From contig NC_084796.1 of assembly GCF_963169125.1 (NCBI RefSeq), positions 85,457,888 to 85,521,887 of the forward strand: a stretch of DNA of 64,000 nucleotides. The letters run 5' to 3'. This stretch comes from Humulus lupulus (lineage: Eukaryota; Streptophyta; Magnoliopsida; Rosales; Cannabaceae). The notes beneath the pieces are model-generated. The model saw only the letters and a program-made list of their open reading frames with translations, was not told the origin of the DNA and did no database searches. This document shows, one piece after another, positions 11,572 through 23,668 of this stretch. The first letter of the stretch is position 1, and the number at the start of each line of letters is the position of its first letter. Made by a program: the position numbers and the translations under genes.

Positions 11572-11903
11572 TGTTAAGAAATGAGTTTATTCTGGTTTAA
11601 TTAAGACTAAGTGTTATTTACATGCTATTAGTTTTATTAGTCTAATATTGTACATTTTAGTCTTTTGGTCATGTACGGATGTCAGAGGTTGTTATGAGGT
11701 CATGGTGGTGAATGATTTGCATATCATTCCTTTAGGATTTCCTCTGTGTATTCCTAGATAGCTGTCATTGTACAACAGCCAATCATTTTGGCGGTTCCAT
11801 AATAGTCTGGTAATTCTTTTGCTATTATAAATACACAGCCTTACTCAGTCTCACAATGAGCTGAGCTATTCATTCAAAATATCTTTTATTATAAAACTTC
11901 ACT
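11572..11903 (+). repeat. 3' LTR of copia F (332 bp)
   Basis: Matches 6749-7079 along its length with about one difference in twenty. Ends CACT and is followed by the duplicated ATTTG (11904-11908). Confidence 0.93.
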
Positions 11904-12399
11904 ATTTGGAGAGAAGTATGTCTTGCAGTACTCCGAGTATAATGACTTGGTAGACTCCCGAGAGAATATCTTCATGGACATAGAACAACATGTTCACTAT
12001 CAGAAGCCACAACCAATCCGGAGGGACAGGGAAAGGCGAGATCCCAGCCAGTTTTGTCATTTTCACAATGACATAGGGCACCACACCAATGAGTGCTGCC
12101 AGATTAAGGATGAGATTGAAAACCTCATTAAGTTGGGACATCTCCACCAATACGCTAAGGGTGGAGCGCATTAGACACAACCCCCCGTAGTAGGAACACT
12201 CGTGCTGCCCGTTCTTCCGTAGAACCCAGTAGTTGCTCCTGTGGCCCCGCAACATCCAGTAACCCGAGGACCTCCTCCGGAGAATGGAAAAGTAGGAACC
12301 ATTTCAGGAGGGCCCCACCTGGGTGGCACCTCCCGAGTCTCCCAGAATAGGCATGCGCAAGCTTTAAACCATGACGATGAGGTGGTGGCTTTGGCTTAG
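11904..12399 (+). pseudogene. gag: Tat-type gypsy D: gag C-terminus with zinc knuckle
   Basis: Continues gag from 6748 in frame. Frame 11923-12174 contains F-C-H-F-H-N-D-I-G-H-H-T-N-E-C near 12050-12090, the C-x2-H-x4-H-x4-C knuckle variant typical of Tat gag, followed by K-D-E-I-E-N-L-I. A TAG at 12172-12174 and further stops interrupt a proline-rich linker that leads to the protease. Confidence 0.85.
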
Positions 12400-13138
12400 T
12401 TGTCTGCCCAAATGCCCCGAATGACTGACCAAGTCATAACATTCACTGAAAATGATGCTCGAAGAGTACACTTCCCACATCACGACCCGTTGGTAATTGA
12501 AAGTCAAATCTCAAACAAAATGGTGGCGCGGATTCTGGTGGATAACGGGAGTTCGGTGAACATCCTATTTAAGTCAACCTTCAAGAAGATAGGGCTGACC
12601 ACTGTAGATTTGTCCTCGCGCGCCTCGACTTTTTACAGATTCTCGGGAGAAGCTCTCATCCTGATGGGGCAAATAAAGCTTCCTGTAACACTTGGAGAAG
12701 TCCCTTTCCAGACCTTCAAATACTGCACTTTTGTGGTGGTAGACTGCTCCTCGACGTATAAAGCCATCTTGGGACGATCTGCGATGGTAATGTTTAGACT
12801 CGTCACTTCCATCCGCCACTTATGCATGAAGTTCCCCATGAAGGCAGGGATCGGTACAGTCTGCAGAGACCAGAAAGAGGTGAGGCAGTGTTACAACGTG
12901 TCTCTCAAAACCCCTGTGATGGTGGTGGAGATAGCAGTCCCTAAGCAATCCGAGGCATTGGAAGTACAAGCTATCCAGGAGACCGGGCCTAGAAAATTGG
13001 ACCTGAGGGTTCAAGAGGAGAGGGCTATTGAACCAATAGAGGAGGTGGAGGAGGTAGTTCTTGATACCTCCACCTTCGATAGAAAAATAAAAGTTGGGGG
13101 AAGCTTGAAGTCGGAAGTCCGAGAAGCATTGGTGGACT
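12400..13138 (+). pseudogene. Tat-type gypsy D: aspartic protease and linker to RT
   Basis: Open frame with F-T-E-N-D-A-R-R-V-H-F-P-H-H-D-P at the start and the active-site segment I-L-V-D-N-G-S-S-V-N-I-L near 12530-12565. Tat elements characteristically have D-N-G-S in place of D-S-G-A. Next come K-A-I-L-G-R near 12760 and a glutamate-rich linker. The frame breaks off in V-R-E-A-L-V-D at 13138, where copia B inserted; after removal of B and one GGACT, the next codons are found at 61130. Confidence 0.9.
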
Positions 13139-14975
13139 TGTTGGACCTTGGAATTTAAATCTAGATGCATGCTTCCTATTATTTTTCCAAACACATAATA
13201 GAAACATAGAATAACATGACATACATATGAAAATCAGATTCGTAAATTAACATAAATACAAAAATGTAGAAGCTTACGAATACGCAGTGGAACTGGAACA
13301 ACTCCTTCCTTCAATCTCTCTAACCCTTGATTCCTTTCTATACCAGAGTATTATCAAGAGATTGAACTAGATCAGCAACACAATCTTCCTCACCAAACCT
13401 TTGATCAACCTAGAACTAGTGTGGCTAGTTCTCAACACATTAGATAGAGATCTAGACGAGAAGAAGAGATAGTGGCTAAGAAAGGATTAGAGTGTCTAGG
13501 TTTTCACTTACCCAATGAATCAACTGAGACTCACTTATGAAAACCCTAGATATGATATTTCTTATATAGACAACTTAATGGACTTTATTTAAATTTAAAT
13601 TTAAATTAATTAAAATAATAAACAAAAAGATAAAAGCATTGGGCTCCAACAAATGTTCTTGGACCCAATCTCTTTATTTTGAATTAAAATCCCAATTGGG
13701 CCCAAATTCAAAACCTTTTATTTATTTTTTTAATTAATTAATTAAATCCTTGTTCAAATTAACTAATTTTAATTTTAAACTTGATTTAATTTCATTTATT
13801 TATATTGACACCAATTTATCAATATTAATAAATTTACCCAAAGATTCTATTTTATTCTCTAAATCTCATATCTCTGTAAATTTTCCAAAATTGACCTAGT
13901 CAACTTAAAAAAAAAAATCCTAATTGATAATTAAATCAATTAATTGAGACATTCTAGATGATTTACTCAAAGGTGATGCAAGGACCATGGATCCATGAAA
14001 TCAAGCTCCAATAAGTTACCGTGAATTTATTTACGAATAATTTTACTACCTTATTAATTCCTCGTGACTCCACTATATATTCGGAATTGAACTCTTTAAT
14101 TCATAGAACATATTTTTCAAACCATAAATATGTTATCTATTGTTATAACCATTACATCCAGTCAATCCTCTATCGATGACCTACTAACGAGCTGGGTGAA
14201 AATTACCGTTTTACCCTTCATCAGTATTTTTTCCTTAACTCCCACTAAGTTCCTTATAAATGATATTTCTATGAACTTAATCACAGAAATGAGATCTCAA
14301 TCATTAAAACTTTTGAACAAAGCAATTAAGGAAATCATCTTTTCAGTTCTCATACAGAAGTTATAGATTTCATATCTATGAATAATACTCCCACTCAATT
14401 ACACTACTAAATCTCCAAGATGTAAGTATGGGCTTGACCGTAGGGTAAGCTAGTAACGAACAAGTCAAAAGATTTAAATAATATAATTAGCAGAATATTA
14501 TCACTCAGAATTAAGATCGACTTAACCTATGGTCAACGTTGTGACATTGATTAGATTCGATAACAACGATACTTATTTATCAATCAATAATCAATATCGG
14601 TCCTAGTCCAATGTATCCAAATACATCCGATCATATCTACTTGGTCAATGCCTTAGACAAGACATCACACCCCGAATGTGTAAGTAGATCATATTGTAGA
14701 TTGCTTAATCAGTGAAAATCCAATGCACTGATCTAATCTTAGGACTCGCTCTTTTGAACATATAATTACAACTATAATCCAATGTGACTTTGTCACTATA
14801 ATTGTAACTACCCATATGTTTGGGATTTTATGAATGTTTGTATTATTTCAATAATCATGTAATAAAACAAGCAAGCAACACGGTTGTCCAACTAAATGAT
14901 TTCGACTACTTTTATTGACAATATGAAATCGTATTACATGTCTGACATGGTTTTATAAGGGCATAAAACCCAACA
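13139..14975 (-). repeat. 3' LTR of copia B (1837 bp, uninterrupted)
   Basis: On the minus strand it starts TGTTGGGTTTTATGCCC and ends in CA at 13139. It matches 42651-42816 plus 59492-61124. A minus-strand TATATAAG is near 13562-13569. The site where A3 entered the other LTR copy is seen here unoccupied, at GGAACAACTCCTTCC (about 13295). No gene in it; the small frame at 14130 is chance. Confidence 0.93.
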
Positions 14976-14992
14976 AACTTCCACTTGCCCTT
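14976..14992 (-). other. Polypurine tract of copia B
   Basis: On the minus strand AGGGCAAGTGGAAGTT directly precedes the LTR start, the usual copia tract. Confidence 0.85.
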
Positions 14993-15010
14993 TAAAACAA
15001 ATGGGACATG

Positions 15011-16868
15011 TGTTGATCCCTAAAGAGGGTGTTTTACTATTTAAACTCGCAAGTGCACGAATCATTTCGAAATATAATGTTCATGTAAGTACGAGGTCGA
15101 ACCCATGGGAGTTGACTAACATCAAAAGAAACTATTTCAAACAAAGCAAGAATATTCTAACCTAGTTCCAAATATTTGATGAGATTTTTGATTTAGAAAA
15201 ATAAAAGACAAGTAATAAAAAGATTTAAGATTAAATAGAAAAATGGTTTTCAAATAAGATTATTAAGATTTTAGAATCCACAAAATGCAAGTTCAATAGT
15301 ATTTATAAGTATATTGATTCCCAAGTTTTGATATAGTTGAAATAAATCACACTATATATATTTTTTTCAAAATATATTTTCTATTCATGCACAAGTTACT
15401 CTTTCAAAAATGTAGGATTTTTCTTCACCTATATAAGACATAATTTCTAAGCATTAGTTGTGTTACAACCTAATGAAACTACAAAAAATCAAAGAGATTA
15501 TGTTTAGGCAAAATATAATACTTATGCTCTAAGAATTAGATGTGAACAATTTAATGAAAAACATTTAATCAAAGAATATCATATTTTTGCATAATGAAGA
15601 ACTAAGTGTAATATGCTTTAACAATCAACACTAGATGAAAAATGCATATCTTTGATAGAAAAATCCATAAACAATGTTGTACAAATGGGAAATCAACATA
15701 CAACAAAAAATACTATCTAGTTACATTTTGCTTCATCGTCATCTTAATAACCTTTGAAAAAGATTAGAAGCTTATAACTAGATAAAAATTACAAAATAAC
15801 ATACTTGACATGCTCTTCAAAAGATGAAAATGGTAGAGAGAAAATAGTGAAAAGAAGAGAGAAAAATATGTGTAGAAGATGTTGAAAAGATGAAGAAGAA
15901 GAGCTCCCCAAATGGTCTTACAAGACTCTATTTATAGGCAAAATATGGAGATTAAATTAATCAAATTAAAATAAATAAATTGATTAATTTAATTGTGTTG
16001 GGAAGTGGTAGGATAAATAGAGTAAGTGTAAGAGTATTGGAAAGATGAAATGTTTGTTTGGGTAAAAGATTAGTGAAAAGTTAGGGTAAAAAAAATAAAT
16101 TAGGAGTGTTTATTTAGGTAAGAAAAATAGGGAAGAGTGAATTGATATTTGAGTGAAAAATATTGGGAATGAAAATGTGATTTTTGGGTCTTTTTGTGGC
16201 TATTGGCAGCTTGGTCTAGGCTGGCATGGGGTGCAAATTGGGCTGGAATGGGCTTGCTTTGCTGAAGCTTCAGATTGATGCAAATGGGCAGATAGGCGTG
16301 AAGGAGCTGTGTGTTGAGTTGCTGAGTTTGGAGTCAAGTGTGCTGCCACGTGGTGCAAGGTTGGAGCTTTGGAGGCTTGGGCCAGGCGAGCCTTTGATGG
16401 CTAGTGGGGAGTGGGCTTTCTTATGGCTTTTTAAAAATGCCACTCTTTTCTTCCTTTCCTTCCTTGAAAATACCACAATTCCTTTATTTTTCTTTCTTTT
16501 CAAGAGCAAAATGTCATAAATTTCCCTACAAAATAAATATAAAATAAATCATAATACAATATTTTCAACTATAAAATAAATCAATTTAATTCTTTGAAAA
16601 TATTAATTATAATTTAATTTATATTTTACATTTAAGTTCAATAATACAACATTTTTTTACCACTAACTTAACAATAATAATTCAAATAATTAACTACAAC
16701 ATTTTACAACAAAAAACTTATAAAAACACACAAAAGTATATAAAATCATGATAAGACTACTAAATTCAAAATTACTTAAAAACTAAATAAATCAATTAAA
16801 AACTCAAGAATTAAGCAACAATTAGCACATAAAAAGTGGTAAAATAACTCTATTTTGTAGAGTTATCA
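15011..16868 (-). repeat. Solo LTR E (1858 bp)
   Basis: Bounded by TG and CA with terminal TGATAACTC / TGTTGATCC, and flanked by the 5-bp duplication ACATG (15006-15010 and 16869-16873). Copia B sequence continues smoothly across it. No internal domain or second LTR is present, so it is a solo LTR left by recombination between the LTRs. Minus orientation is inferred from a TATA box. The family is otherwise absent from the window. The 97-codon frame at 16226 is not a gene. Confidence 0.88.
15926..15937 (-). promoter_or_regulatory. TATA box of solo LTR E
   Basis: On the minus strand CTATAAATAGAG, a strong plant TATA box. Confidence 0.5.
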
Positions 16869-17330
16869 ACATGTTTCTGAAAACCATGCATTCTACATGC
16901 TTCACAATTATGCTCTCTGCTTATATCTTTGTAAAGGGATATGAAAGATTTCCTTCCAATGCTATCTTCATCACCTTCACATCACACCTTCGCCACACAT
17001 CCTTGATAATGTGGTGCTTTCTCTCTATATGCTTTGCTCTTTTGTAGCTTCGAGGTTCTTTCAAATTTTTTATTTCCTCATTATTGTCACTAGACAAAAT
17101 GAGTGGTTTATCCATTTCTGGAATAACATCGAGATCCGCATAGAACTTCTTTAGCCAGATTATTTCCTTAGCCGCCATAGACGCAACTATGTACTCAGTC
17201 TCCAAGGTGGTTTCTGAAATGGAAGATAGCCTAACGCTTCTCCAAATCACAACTACTGAGATAACAGACAAACTATTGCTTCTCCGAATCATAGCTCCAC
17301 CTCAAGAGTAAACACATTTTTTAGAAGTAG
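16869..17330 (-). pseudogene. Copia B RNase H (C-terminal part, broken)
   Basis: Minus-strand frame 17292-16921 carries E-T-E-Y-I-V-A-S-M-A-A-K-E-I-I-W-L near 17205-17150, then I-L-S-S-D-N-N and K-E-P-R-S-Y-K-R-A-K-H-I-E-R-K-H-H-I-I-K. These are the standard copia RNase H blocks (the E of S-T-E-A-E-Y, the D of C-D-N, and K-H-I-E). The rest toward the LTR is non-coding tail. Upstream frames are shifted. Confidence 0.88.
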
Positions 17331-18553
17331 CCTAAAATCTGAATCTGTGTAGCCTAACAGGTTCAAAGATCCACCTGAAAAGACTAATATAGTCTCTAGT
17401 CCATCAAAGATACCGACCTCCATCTATTGTTCATTTCCAAGGTTTTACTGACACTTGCTCACCACTCCCACTGCATAGTAGATCTTCGGTCACAACACAC
17501 AACATAGCATGCATTAGACTTCTAATTGCAAATGGATAAGAAATTTGCTACATCTTTTCTTTCTCTTGAGGAGTATGTGGAGACTGCTGCTTAGAAAAAT
17601 AAATTCCATGTCAAGACACTAAACATCCTTTCTCAGAATTTGTTACGGAGTAACGACCAAGCACCTCACCTAAGTAGGTCGCTTGAGTTAGAGCCAAAAT
17701 TAAGTTATTTCTATCCCTGATGTTTTAGATACCAGGAACACGACTTGCTACAACAAAATCTAGAATTTCGTTTCCAGCCAGTTTTTTATGTCTGATAATT
17801 TCTTAACATTGTTTCCAATGAGTAAGATATCATCTACATACAGGATTAAGAACACCACAATGTCTTTTTCCATAAGTTGTTAAACATAAGGGTCAACTAC
17901 TTTTGTTCAAAACCACAGGTCTTAACGTTTCCATTTAACCTTAATTCTAGGAGCGCGAAGCTTGTTTAAGTCCATAGATTGACCTACTTAGCATGCCAAC
18001 ATTCTTGTCCAACTACTTTAAATCCTTCTGATTGATCCATGTAAATGGTCTCATCAAGATAGCCAATAAAAATGCTTCTTTGATGTCCATTTGCCTTATC
18101 TCTTAATCTCAAGAGTTATGGCTATGGATAAGAGTATACTAAATGAATTTTAACATGGCTACTGGAGAAATTTTTTTCTCTAAGTCAACTTTCTCTCTCT
18201 GCCACGAGTCGAGCCTTATCTGTCTCGACCTTTACATTAGCTCCTCTCTTCTTCTTATAGATCCACTTGCACCCCATGGGCCTAAAGTCCAATGGAACAT
18301 CTACAAGATCTCAGAAAAATTAAGAGTACTTAGACTCTATTTCCTAGTACTTGGCTTTGAGTCAAAGATCCCTTTCATACTTACACATTGCATGTTTAAA
18401 GGACAACAGATCATTGTTACTTGTGTCCCCAACCAACTTGTGGGTTTCACTATCCATATCATAGTTACCGGGTTCCAAGAAACCCTCCCACTATGACGAG
18501 GCATCGTAACTTTCTGACTTGGATTAGTGGTTTCTAAATATACCTTGTTTTCA
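17331..18553 (-). pseudogene. Copia B reverse transcriptase (degraded)
   Basis: Read on the minus strand with many frameshifts and stops. The catalytic segment L-Y-V-D-D-I-L-L-I-G-N-N-V-K-K-L is clear at about 17845-17800, so the active-site aspartates are kept. Around 18100-18070 a block matching the D-V-K-x-A-F-x-x-G region of copia RT is recognisable. No frame exceeds 125 codons. Confidence 0.82.
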
Positions 18554-18947
18554 TCAACTTGCGTCGGTGAGGATGGAACAATATTTTATCATTTTTCCAT
18601 CTAATACTATTTTTCTACGAGACTTGAAATTCATTATGTAGTCGTTATCCAGAAAAGTCTCATTTGTAGAGCTAAACACTTTCTTGTCTACTGGACTATA
18701 AAACAGATCACCCTGAGTACCTTTAGAATAGCAAACAAACATGCAAACCTCAATTCATTTTTCTAGCTTTCTTACTTTTTTCCTCAGGACATAAACATGA
18801 CACCCCCAAATTTCATAATGACGTAAACTAGGTTCACGACCATTCCATAATGCTAGTGGTGTCTTGGAGACAACATTGAGATGACACAACATTTAAAAAA
18901 TGTCACATGCGGTCTAGGTAGTATATCTCCAGAAAATATATGGGTAA
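18554..18947 (-). pseudogene. Copia B integrase C-terminal region
   Basis: Minus frame 18742-18554 reads C-Y-S-K-G-T-Q-G-D-L-F-Y-S-P and K-V-F-S-S-T-N-E-T-F-L, the K-G-T-x-G-x-x-F-Y-x-P block that follows the copia integrase core. Solo LTR A1 splits it from the core at 20856. Confidence 0.82.
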
Positions 18948-19389
18948 TGTAGTGTCTCAGAATTTTACTTAGCTAGATAGTAGTAGTAGTACCTAGTAGT
19001 AGCTTGTAGTATGTTAGTTTCTGTGGATTTTGGTTCAAGCTGGGACTTAGTTGGAAACTCATAGCAACAATTATGGATTTTATAAGTTTAACCTATAGTT
19101 TAGAAATATTAATTATAACATAAGGTTTGATTAATATTGCTGGTCCTAGAAATATTGTTTATTATAACCTAAGGTTTAGATAGAATTAATAAGAGCGTGA
19201 CACTTGTTACAAGCATGTTTATTAAGGAATTAAGTATTTTTGATAAATAGTTTAATTAAAAGAAAGATCGAGAAGCTCTAGAACCTTCCAGCAACTGTTA
19301 GGATCACGTTTTTACTTAGTCAAAGTTGTTTAATAAATTCAAAATATGCTAAAAAAGTACAAATATGTGTTTGATATATCAACTTATGC

Positions 19390-19525
19390 CGATATATCGC
19401 AGCTATAGGGGCCAATATATCGCCTACGGGAGATACGAAAAACACGTTGCCTTCGCACGAACGAAACCACAAAGACTCGGGGTATAGGTCCAGGCGATAT
19501 ATCGCCTAGGGTGGGCGATATATCG
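19390..19525. promoter_or_regulatory. CGATATATCG palindromes upstream of the family A TATA box
   Basis: Perfect CGATATATCG occurs at 19390-19399, 19495-19504 (within the 14-bp palindrome GGCGATATATCGCC) and 19516-19525. The last two are 21 bp apart. Equivalent pairs occur in every other family A LTR in the window. They lie about 190 bp before the TATA box, a plausible binding site for a dimeric factor; the function is inferred. Confidence 0.6.
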
Positions 19526-19710
19526 ACCTCTGGGAGATATTTTTGAATACTTGAGGATTTTAAATTTAAAAATAGCCTTAACCACTTGGACTTGTTCTTG
19601 AACGATTTTGATCGAGTTCTGGGCATCTGTTGAACGAAAATTCAAATCTTTTTCATTTTATATTCATTTATTTATTCATTCTAAAAGGGGTTAGTTTCAC
19701 TCCTTGAGCT

Positions 19711-19720
19711 CTATAAATAG
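19711..19720 (+). promoter_or_regulatory. TATA box of LTR A1
   Basis: CTATAAATAG, conserved at the same place in all family A LTRs. Confidence 0.6.
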
Positions 19721-20855
19721 GACCTAGTACTCAACCATTTCACTCATCATTCAAGCATTGTTCAAAGCCTCCAAGCTACTAAGGTTACTATAGAGAGAAA
19801 CACTTGGGTTTTGGGTTAAAAGCTTTTCCAAACTAAGCTTTTCTAAACACTTTGGAAGTAAGATATAATGTTGTTTCGGTATCAAGGTGTAGATCATAGT
19901 CATAGTTCATCCAAGGTATTCTTATCCTTAAATTCAGTTCTTCATGGTTCTTTAGTTTTCTTTTTCATTAAGATCCTAACTCTTTGTTATGATTCTTGGT
20001 TAGATGTTTATGTTCTTTGAAACTTAAGGTTTTTGGTAAGCTTGTAATTTTATGGTTTAGTTCTCTTTGTCATCTCCTTGTCTTTAGAAACTCATGGTTT
20101 TTACTGCTGATTTTAGGAGTTTTACAATCCCGTTCTTGTCTCCAATTATCCCAGTTTTTGGTAAGGAAAATAGGTTATGATATGTTTATGTTATGATATG
20201 TTTTATGCTATGATATGATATATATTTTGTAGTCGCTTGGGCATATGACTTGCTTAGATAGCAAGCCCCAAGAATTTTTATCATTTTCGTGGTTTAGAGT
20301 TATGATTTACCCTACCTCGATTTGTAGATAGAGGACCTAGATGGGTTATCATATACTATAGTTGTAGTCCTATATGATATACACTTTTATAGTCATATGT
20401 TTTATAGTATATGCTTTATGATATAGTCCTATGTTTTATGATTTATGACATGTATGTTTTTAGTAGATTTTCTTTGCTGGGCATTAGGCTCATTCTTTTC
20501 TTTTTGTAGATGATGCAGGAAAATGAGCATGGAAGGCGGGAAGGATTCGTGGCAGCTTGGCATGTTTGTTGAGGATGAATGGATTGAATGGATTGTTGGA
20601 AGATCGAGGATGACGTTGTTTTTAAGACTTTTGATTAATGTTTTTATGTATTTCCACAATTAGTATTTTAAACAATTGATTTAATGTTTATGTTTATGTT
20701 TTATAACAATGGGATCCCATACCATATTTTGTATTTGGTACAATATTTTGGGTTTTAAATAAAGTCATGATATTTCATACGTATGTATTTCAAATTAGTA
20801 GCTATATCATAGTAGTTTAATGGTCCAAGGTCTTAGAAATAGTCGGGGCATTACA

Positions 20856-21818
20856 GGTAATGAGTCGATAGAGTTGAATAGCTTATCATTGAACACATAT
20901 TTTAAAAAATTCTCAATTCACGTCGCTCAGCAACACCGTTATGTTGTGGAGTCCTTGGGGCAGTTGCTTTAGACAATTCTCCAAGTTCAATTAAATGGTC
21001 TTGGTTCTGATTATCCAAATATCCTCCACCCCTATTAGATCGCAAGATCTTTATCATTTGACCTAATTTGGTTTTAAAGACATAGCAATGAATTCGTTGA
21101 ACTTCTTAACAAATTCTCATAATTCCTATGCTTTAGGTACTTACATGAGTCTCTAGAGCAATCGTCGATGAAGGTGACAAAATACTCATAACCACCCCTC
21201 ACTTGAATTTTCATAAGTCCCCATACATTTGAACATACTAGCCCAGTGGTTCTTTGGCCCTTTCTCCTATCACAGAGAATGGATGCTTTGTCATTCTGCC
21301 CTCGAGACTAGATTCACAAACAGGTAGGTCACCCTAGGTGAGTTTCCTCAAAGGCCCAACCTTTGTTAGTCTTTGAATCCTATCATAGCAAATATGACCA
21401 AAGCGAAGATGCCAAAGGTACGTCATTTCTAATGTTATTGACCTTTTGTCGTTTCATGGTCCTAGATTTAGCTATCTTAAACAACTCATTATTTAGAACA
21501 CAGGGTTCGTTTAATTGCAATAGGTATAACCCGTTTTTCATACATCCACCCCACAATTCACATCCACTTAAATTGTTGTTGATGTAATAAGAAAAAATGA
21601 AATTAAAATTTCTATTGAAAATCGAAATAAAATAAACATTGTCTTAAAACAATATATTTATTTCCAAAATTCATTCAAGCTTATCCTTTTGTCCTGTTTG
21701 ATACGAACGACCCTTGATGGATTCCAAGCTTTGGCTTTTTATCCTTCATGGCTTTCCCAATGCTAAAAATGTGTAAAAAAAATACATGTATGTTTAGTAG
21801 ATCTTGATTCAACGATCC
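20856..21818 (-). pseudogene. Copia B integrase zinc domain and core (degraded)
   Basis: On the minus strand, about 21400-21340, D-R-I-Q-R-L-T-K-V-G-P-L follows a G-H motif (zinc-binding domain). Near 21050-20940 come I-L-R-S-N-R-G-G-G-Y-L-D and then A-P-R-T-P-Q-H-N-G-V-A-E-R-R, the copia core blocks around the second and third catalytic residues. The aspartate of S-D-R-G-G-E appears as N. It ends at GATCC (21814-21818), the duplication of A2. Confidence 0.85.
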
Positions 21819-23643
21819 TGTAGCGTCTCAGAATTTTACTTAGCTAGATAGTAGTAGTAGTATTAGCTTCTAGTATTTTAGTTTTCGTGATTATTGGTTC
21901 AAGCCGGGATTTCGTTGGAAACTCATAGAAATAGTTATGGATTTTATAAGTATAGCCTATAGTTTAGAAATATTAATTTTAACATAAGTTTTGATTAATA
22001 TAGCTGATCCTAGAAATAATATTTATTATAACCTAAGGTTTAGATAGAATAATTAAGAATGTGACACTTGTCACATGCATGTTTATTAAGGATTTAAGCA
22101 TTTTAGAAGAATAAATTAATAAAGGATAGATCTAGAAGGTCTAGAACCTTCCAGCAGCTGTTAGGATCATGTTTTATTCAGCCAAAGCTATTTTAACAAA
22201 CTTCAAGTGTGCTGAAAATGTGCAAAAATGTGTTTAAAATATCAGCGTATGCTGATACATCGCAGCTATAGGGGCCGATAAGTCGCCTAAGGTTGATACG
22301 GAAAACACGTCGACTTCGTACGAATGAAACCACGAAGGCTCGGGGCATAAGGGTAGGCAATATATCGCCTATAAGGGGGCGATATATCGGCCCATTGGGA
22401 TATTTTTGAAACTTTGTGGAACCGAATTAGAAGCAGCCCTCAACAACTTAGATTTGCTCATGAACGTTTTTGACCAAGTTCTGGGCATTTGTTGAATAAA
22501 AAATTCAAATTTATTCAATTTATTTATTCTTTTTAAAATGGGTTAGTTTCACTCCTTAAACTCTATAAATAGGACCTTGCACTCAGTCATTTCATTCATA
22601 ATTCAAGCATTCTTCAAAGCCTCAGGATTAGTACATTATCCTCAGGTTTAGTACATTTTAGTTCTTTTTATTCTTTCATTTTCTTCCAAACCCTAACTTG
22701 TTATTATGGCTTTTCGTTAGGTGTTGAAGTTTCTTGAAACTTAAGGTTTTCGCTAAGTTTCTATCTAGATGGTTTAGATCTTCTTTTCATCTCCATTTCT
22801 TTAGAAACTTATGATTTTCACTGTTTGATTTTAGGAGTTTTCCATCCCGTTCTTGTCTCCAATATCCCGGTTTTTGGTAAGGAAAATAGGTTAGATTGTA
22901 TGTGTTTTGATATGTTTATATGCTATGTTATGTTCATGTATATATTTGTATATGTTTTATGTTGTAGTCATTTGGGAAATATAGTTGCTTAGATAGCAAA
23001 TAAATCCCAAGATTTTTATCATTACTGTAGATTAGAGTTAAGATTAAAACTACCTCGATTAGTAGATAGAGGACCTAGATGGTTTATCTTATACTATTTT
23101 GTGATCTAACCTACCTCGATTAGTAGACAGAGGATCTAGATGTTTTATCACATACTACGGTAATGAGTTAATGGCCATTAATATTGTAGTCCTATGTTTA
23201 TATGATATACATTTTTACGTCATATGTTCTTATGAAAAATGTTTTTAGTCTTATGTTTTAGTAGATTTTCCTTGTTGGGCATTAGGCTCATTCCTTTTAT
23301 TTTAGATGGTGCAGGAAAATAAGCTTGGAAGGCGGGACAGATTCAAGGTAGCTTTGGCATGTGTATTGGGAGAGAACAGATTGAATGGACTGCTGGAAAA
23401 AATCAAGGAAGAAGTTTATACTTTGAGTCTTTTTAATTTATGTATTTGTTTTTTCCGCATAGAGTATTTGAACAATTAAATAAAAGTTTTGTTTTCTTAT
23501 GATTTTATGTAATAACAATGGGATCCCATATTTTTTTGGATTTTTATAATAAAGTTTTATTATCCTATGTATGTATTCCAAAATAGTAGTTATGCTTAGT
23601 AGTTTTAATAGTCTGATGTCTTAGAATTAGTTGGGGCATAACA
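21819..23643 (+). repeat. 5' LTR of A2 (1825 bp)
   Basis: Starts TGTAGCGTCTCAG and ends GGGGCATAACA. Matches A1 throughout. Palindrome pair at 22358-22367 (one mismatch) and 22380-22389. Confidence 0.92.
22563..22572 (+). promoter_or_regulatory. TATA box of A2 5' LTR
   Basis: CTATAAATAG. Confidence 0.6.
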
Positions 23644-23644
23644 G

Positions 23645-23657
23645 TTGGTATCTGAGC
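23645..23657 (+). other. Primer binding site, A2 first unit
   Basis: TTGGTATCTGAGC, one base off the tRNA-Met type site, one base after the LTR. Confidence 0.9.
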
Positions 23658-23668
23658 CCACAGTTCAT

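Larger units (their letters stand above)
6749..11903 (+). mobile_element. Ty1/copia element F, full length, inserted in gag of D
   Basis: A complete element of 5155 bp: LTR, tRNA-Met primer site, gag, protease, integrase, RT, RNase H, purine tract, LTR, in the copia order. Flanked by the 5-bp duplication ATTTG (6744-6748 and 11904-11908); removing it rejoins gag of D in frame. The coding region has about ten stops or frameshifts, so it cannot make its own proteins. The two short LTRs differ at about 5 percent of positions by eye. Short LTRs and the RNase H end suggest an Ale-like lineage, which I hold loosely. Confidence 0.95.
18948..20855 (+). repeat. Solo LTR A1 of chromovirus family A (1908 bp)
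   Basis: Starts TGTAGTGTCTCAG and ends GGGGCATTACA, flanked by GGTAA at 18943-18947 and 20856-20860. No primer site follows, unlike at 23645, so it is a solo LTR. It matches the LTRs at 21819, 42817 and 57411. A TAG-rich microsatellite lies near its start, and CGATATATCG palindromes and a TATA box lie inside. Small frames within it are chance. Confidence 0.92.

Noticed and set aside
16226..16519. 97-codon frame
   Set aside because: Lies wholly in solo LTR E, with an equally open overlapping frame on the other strand; low complexity explains both.
19390..19525. CGATATATCG palindromes as a CRISPR-like array
   Set aside because: Plant nuclear LTR context, only two to four copies, no regular spacers of unique sequence.
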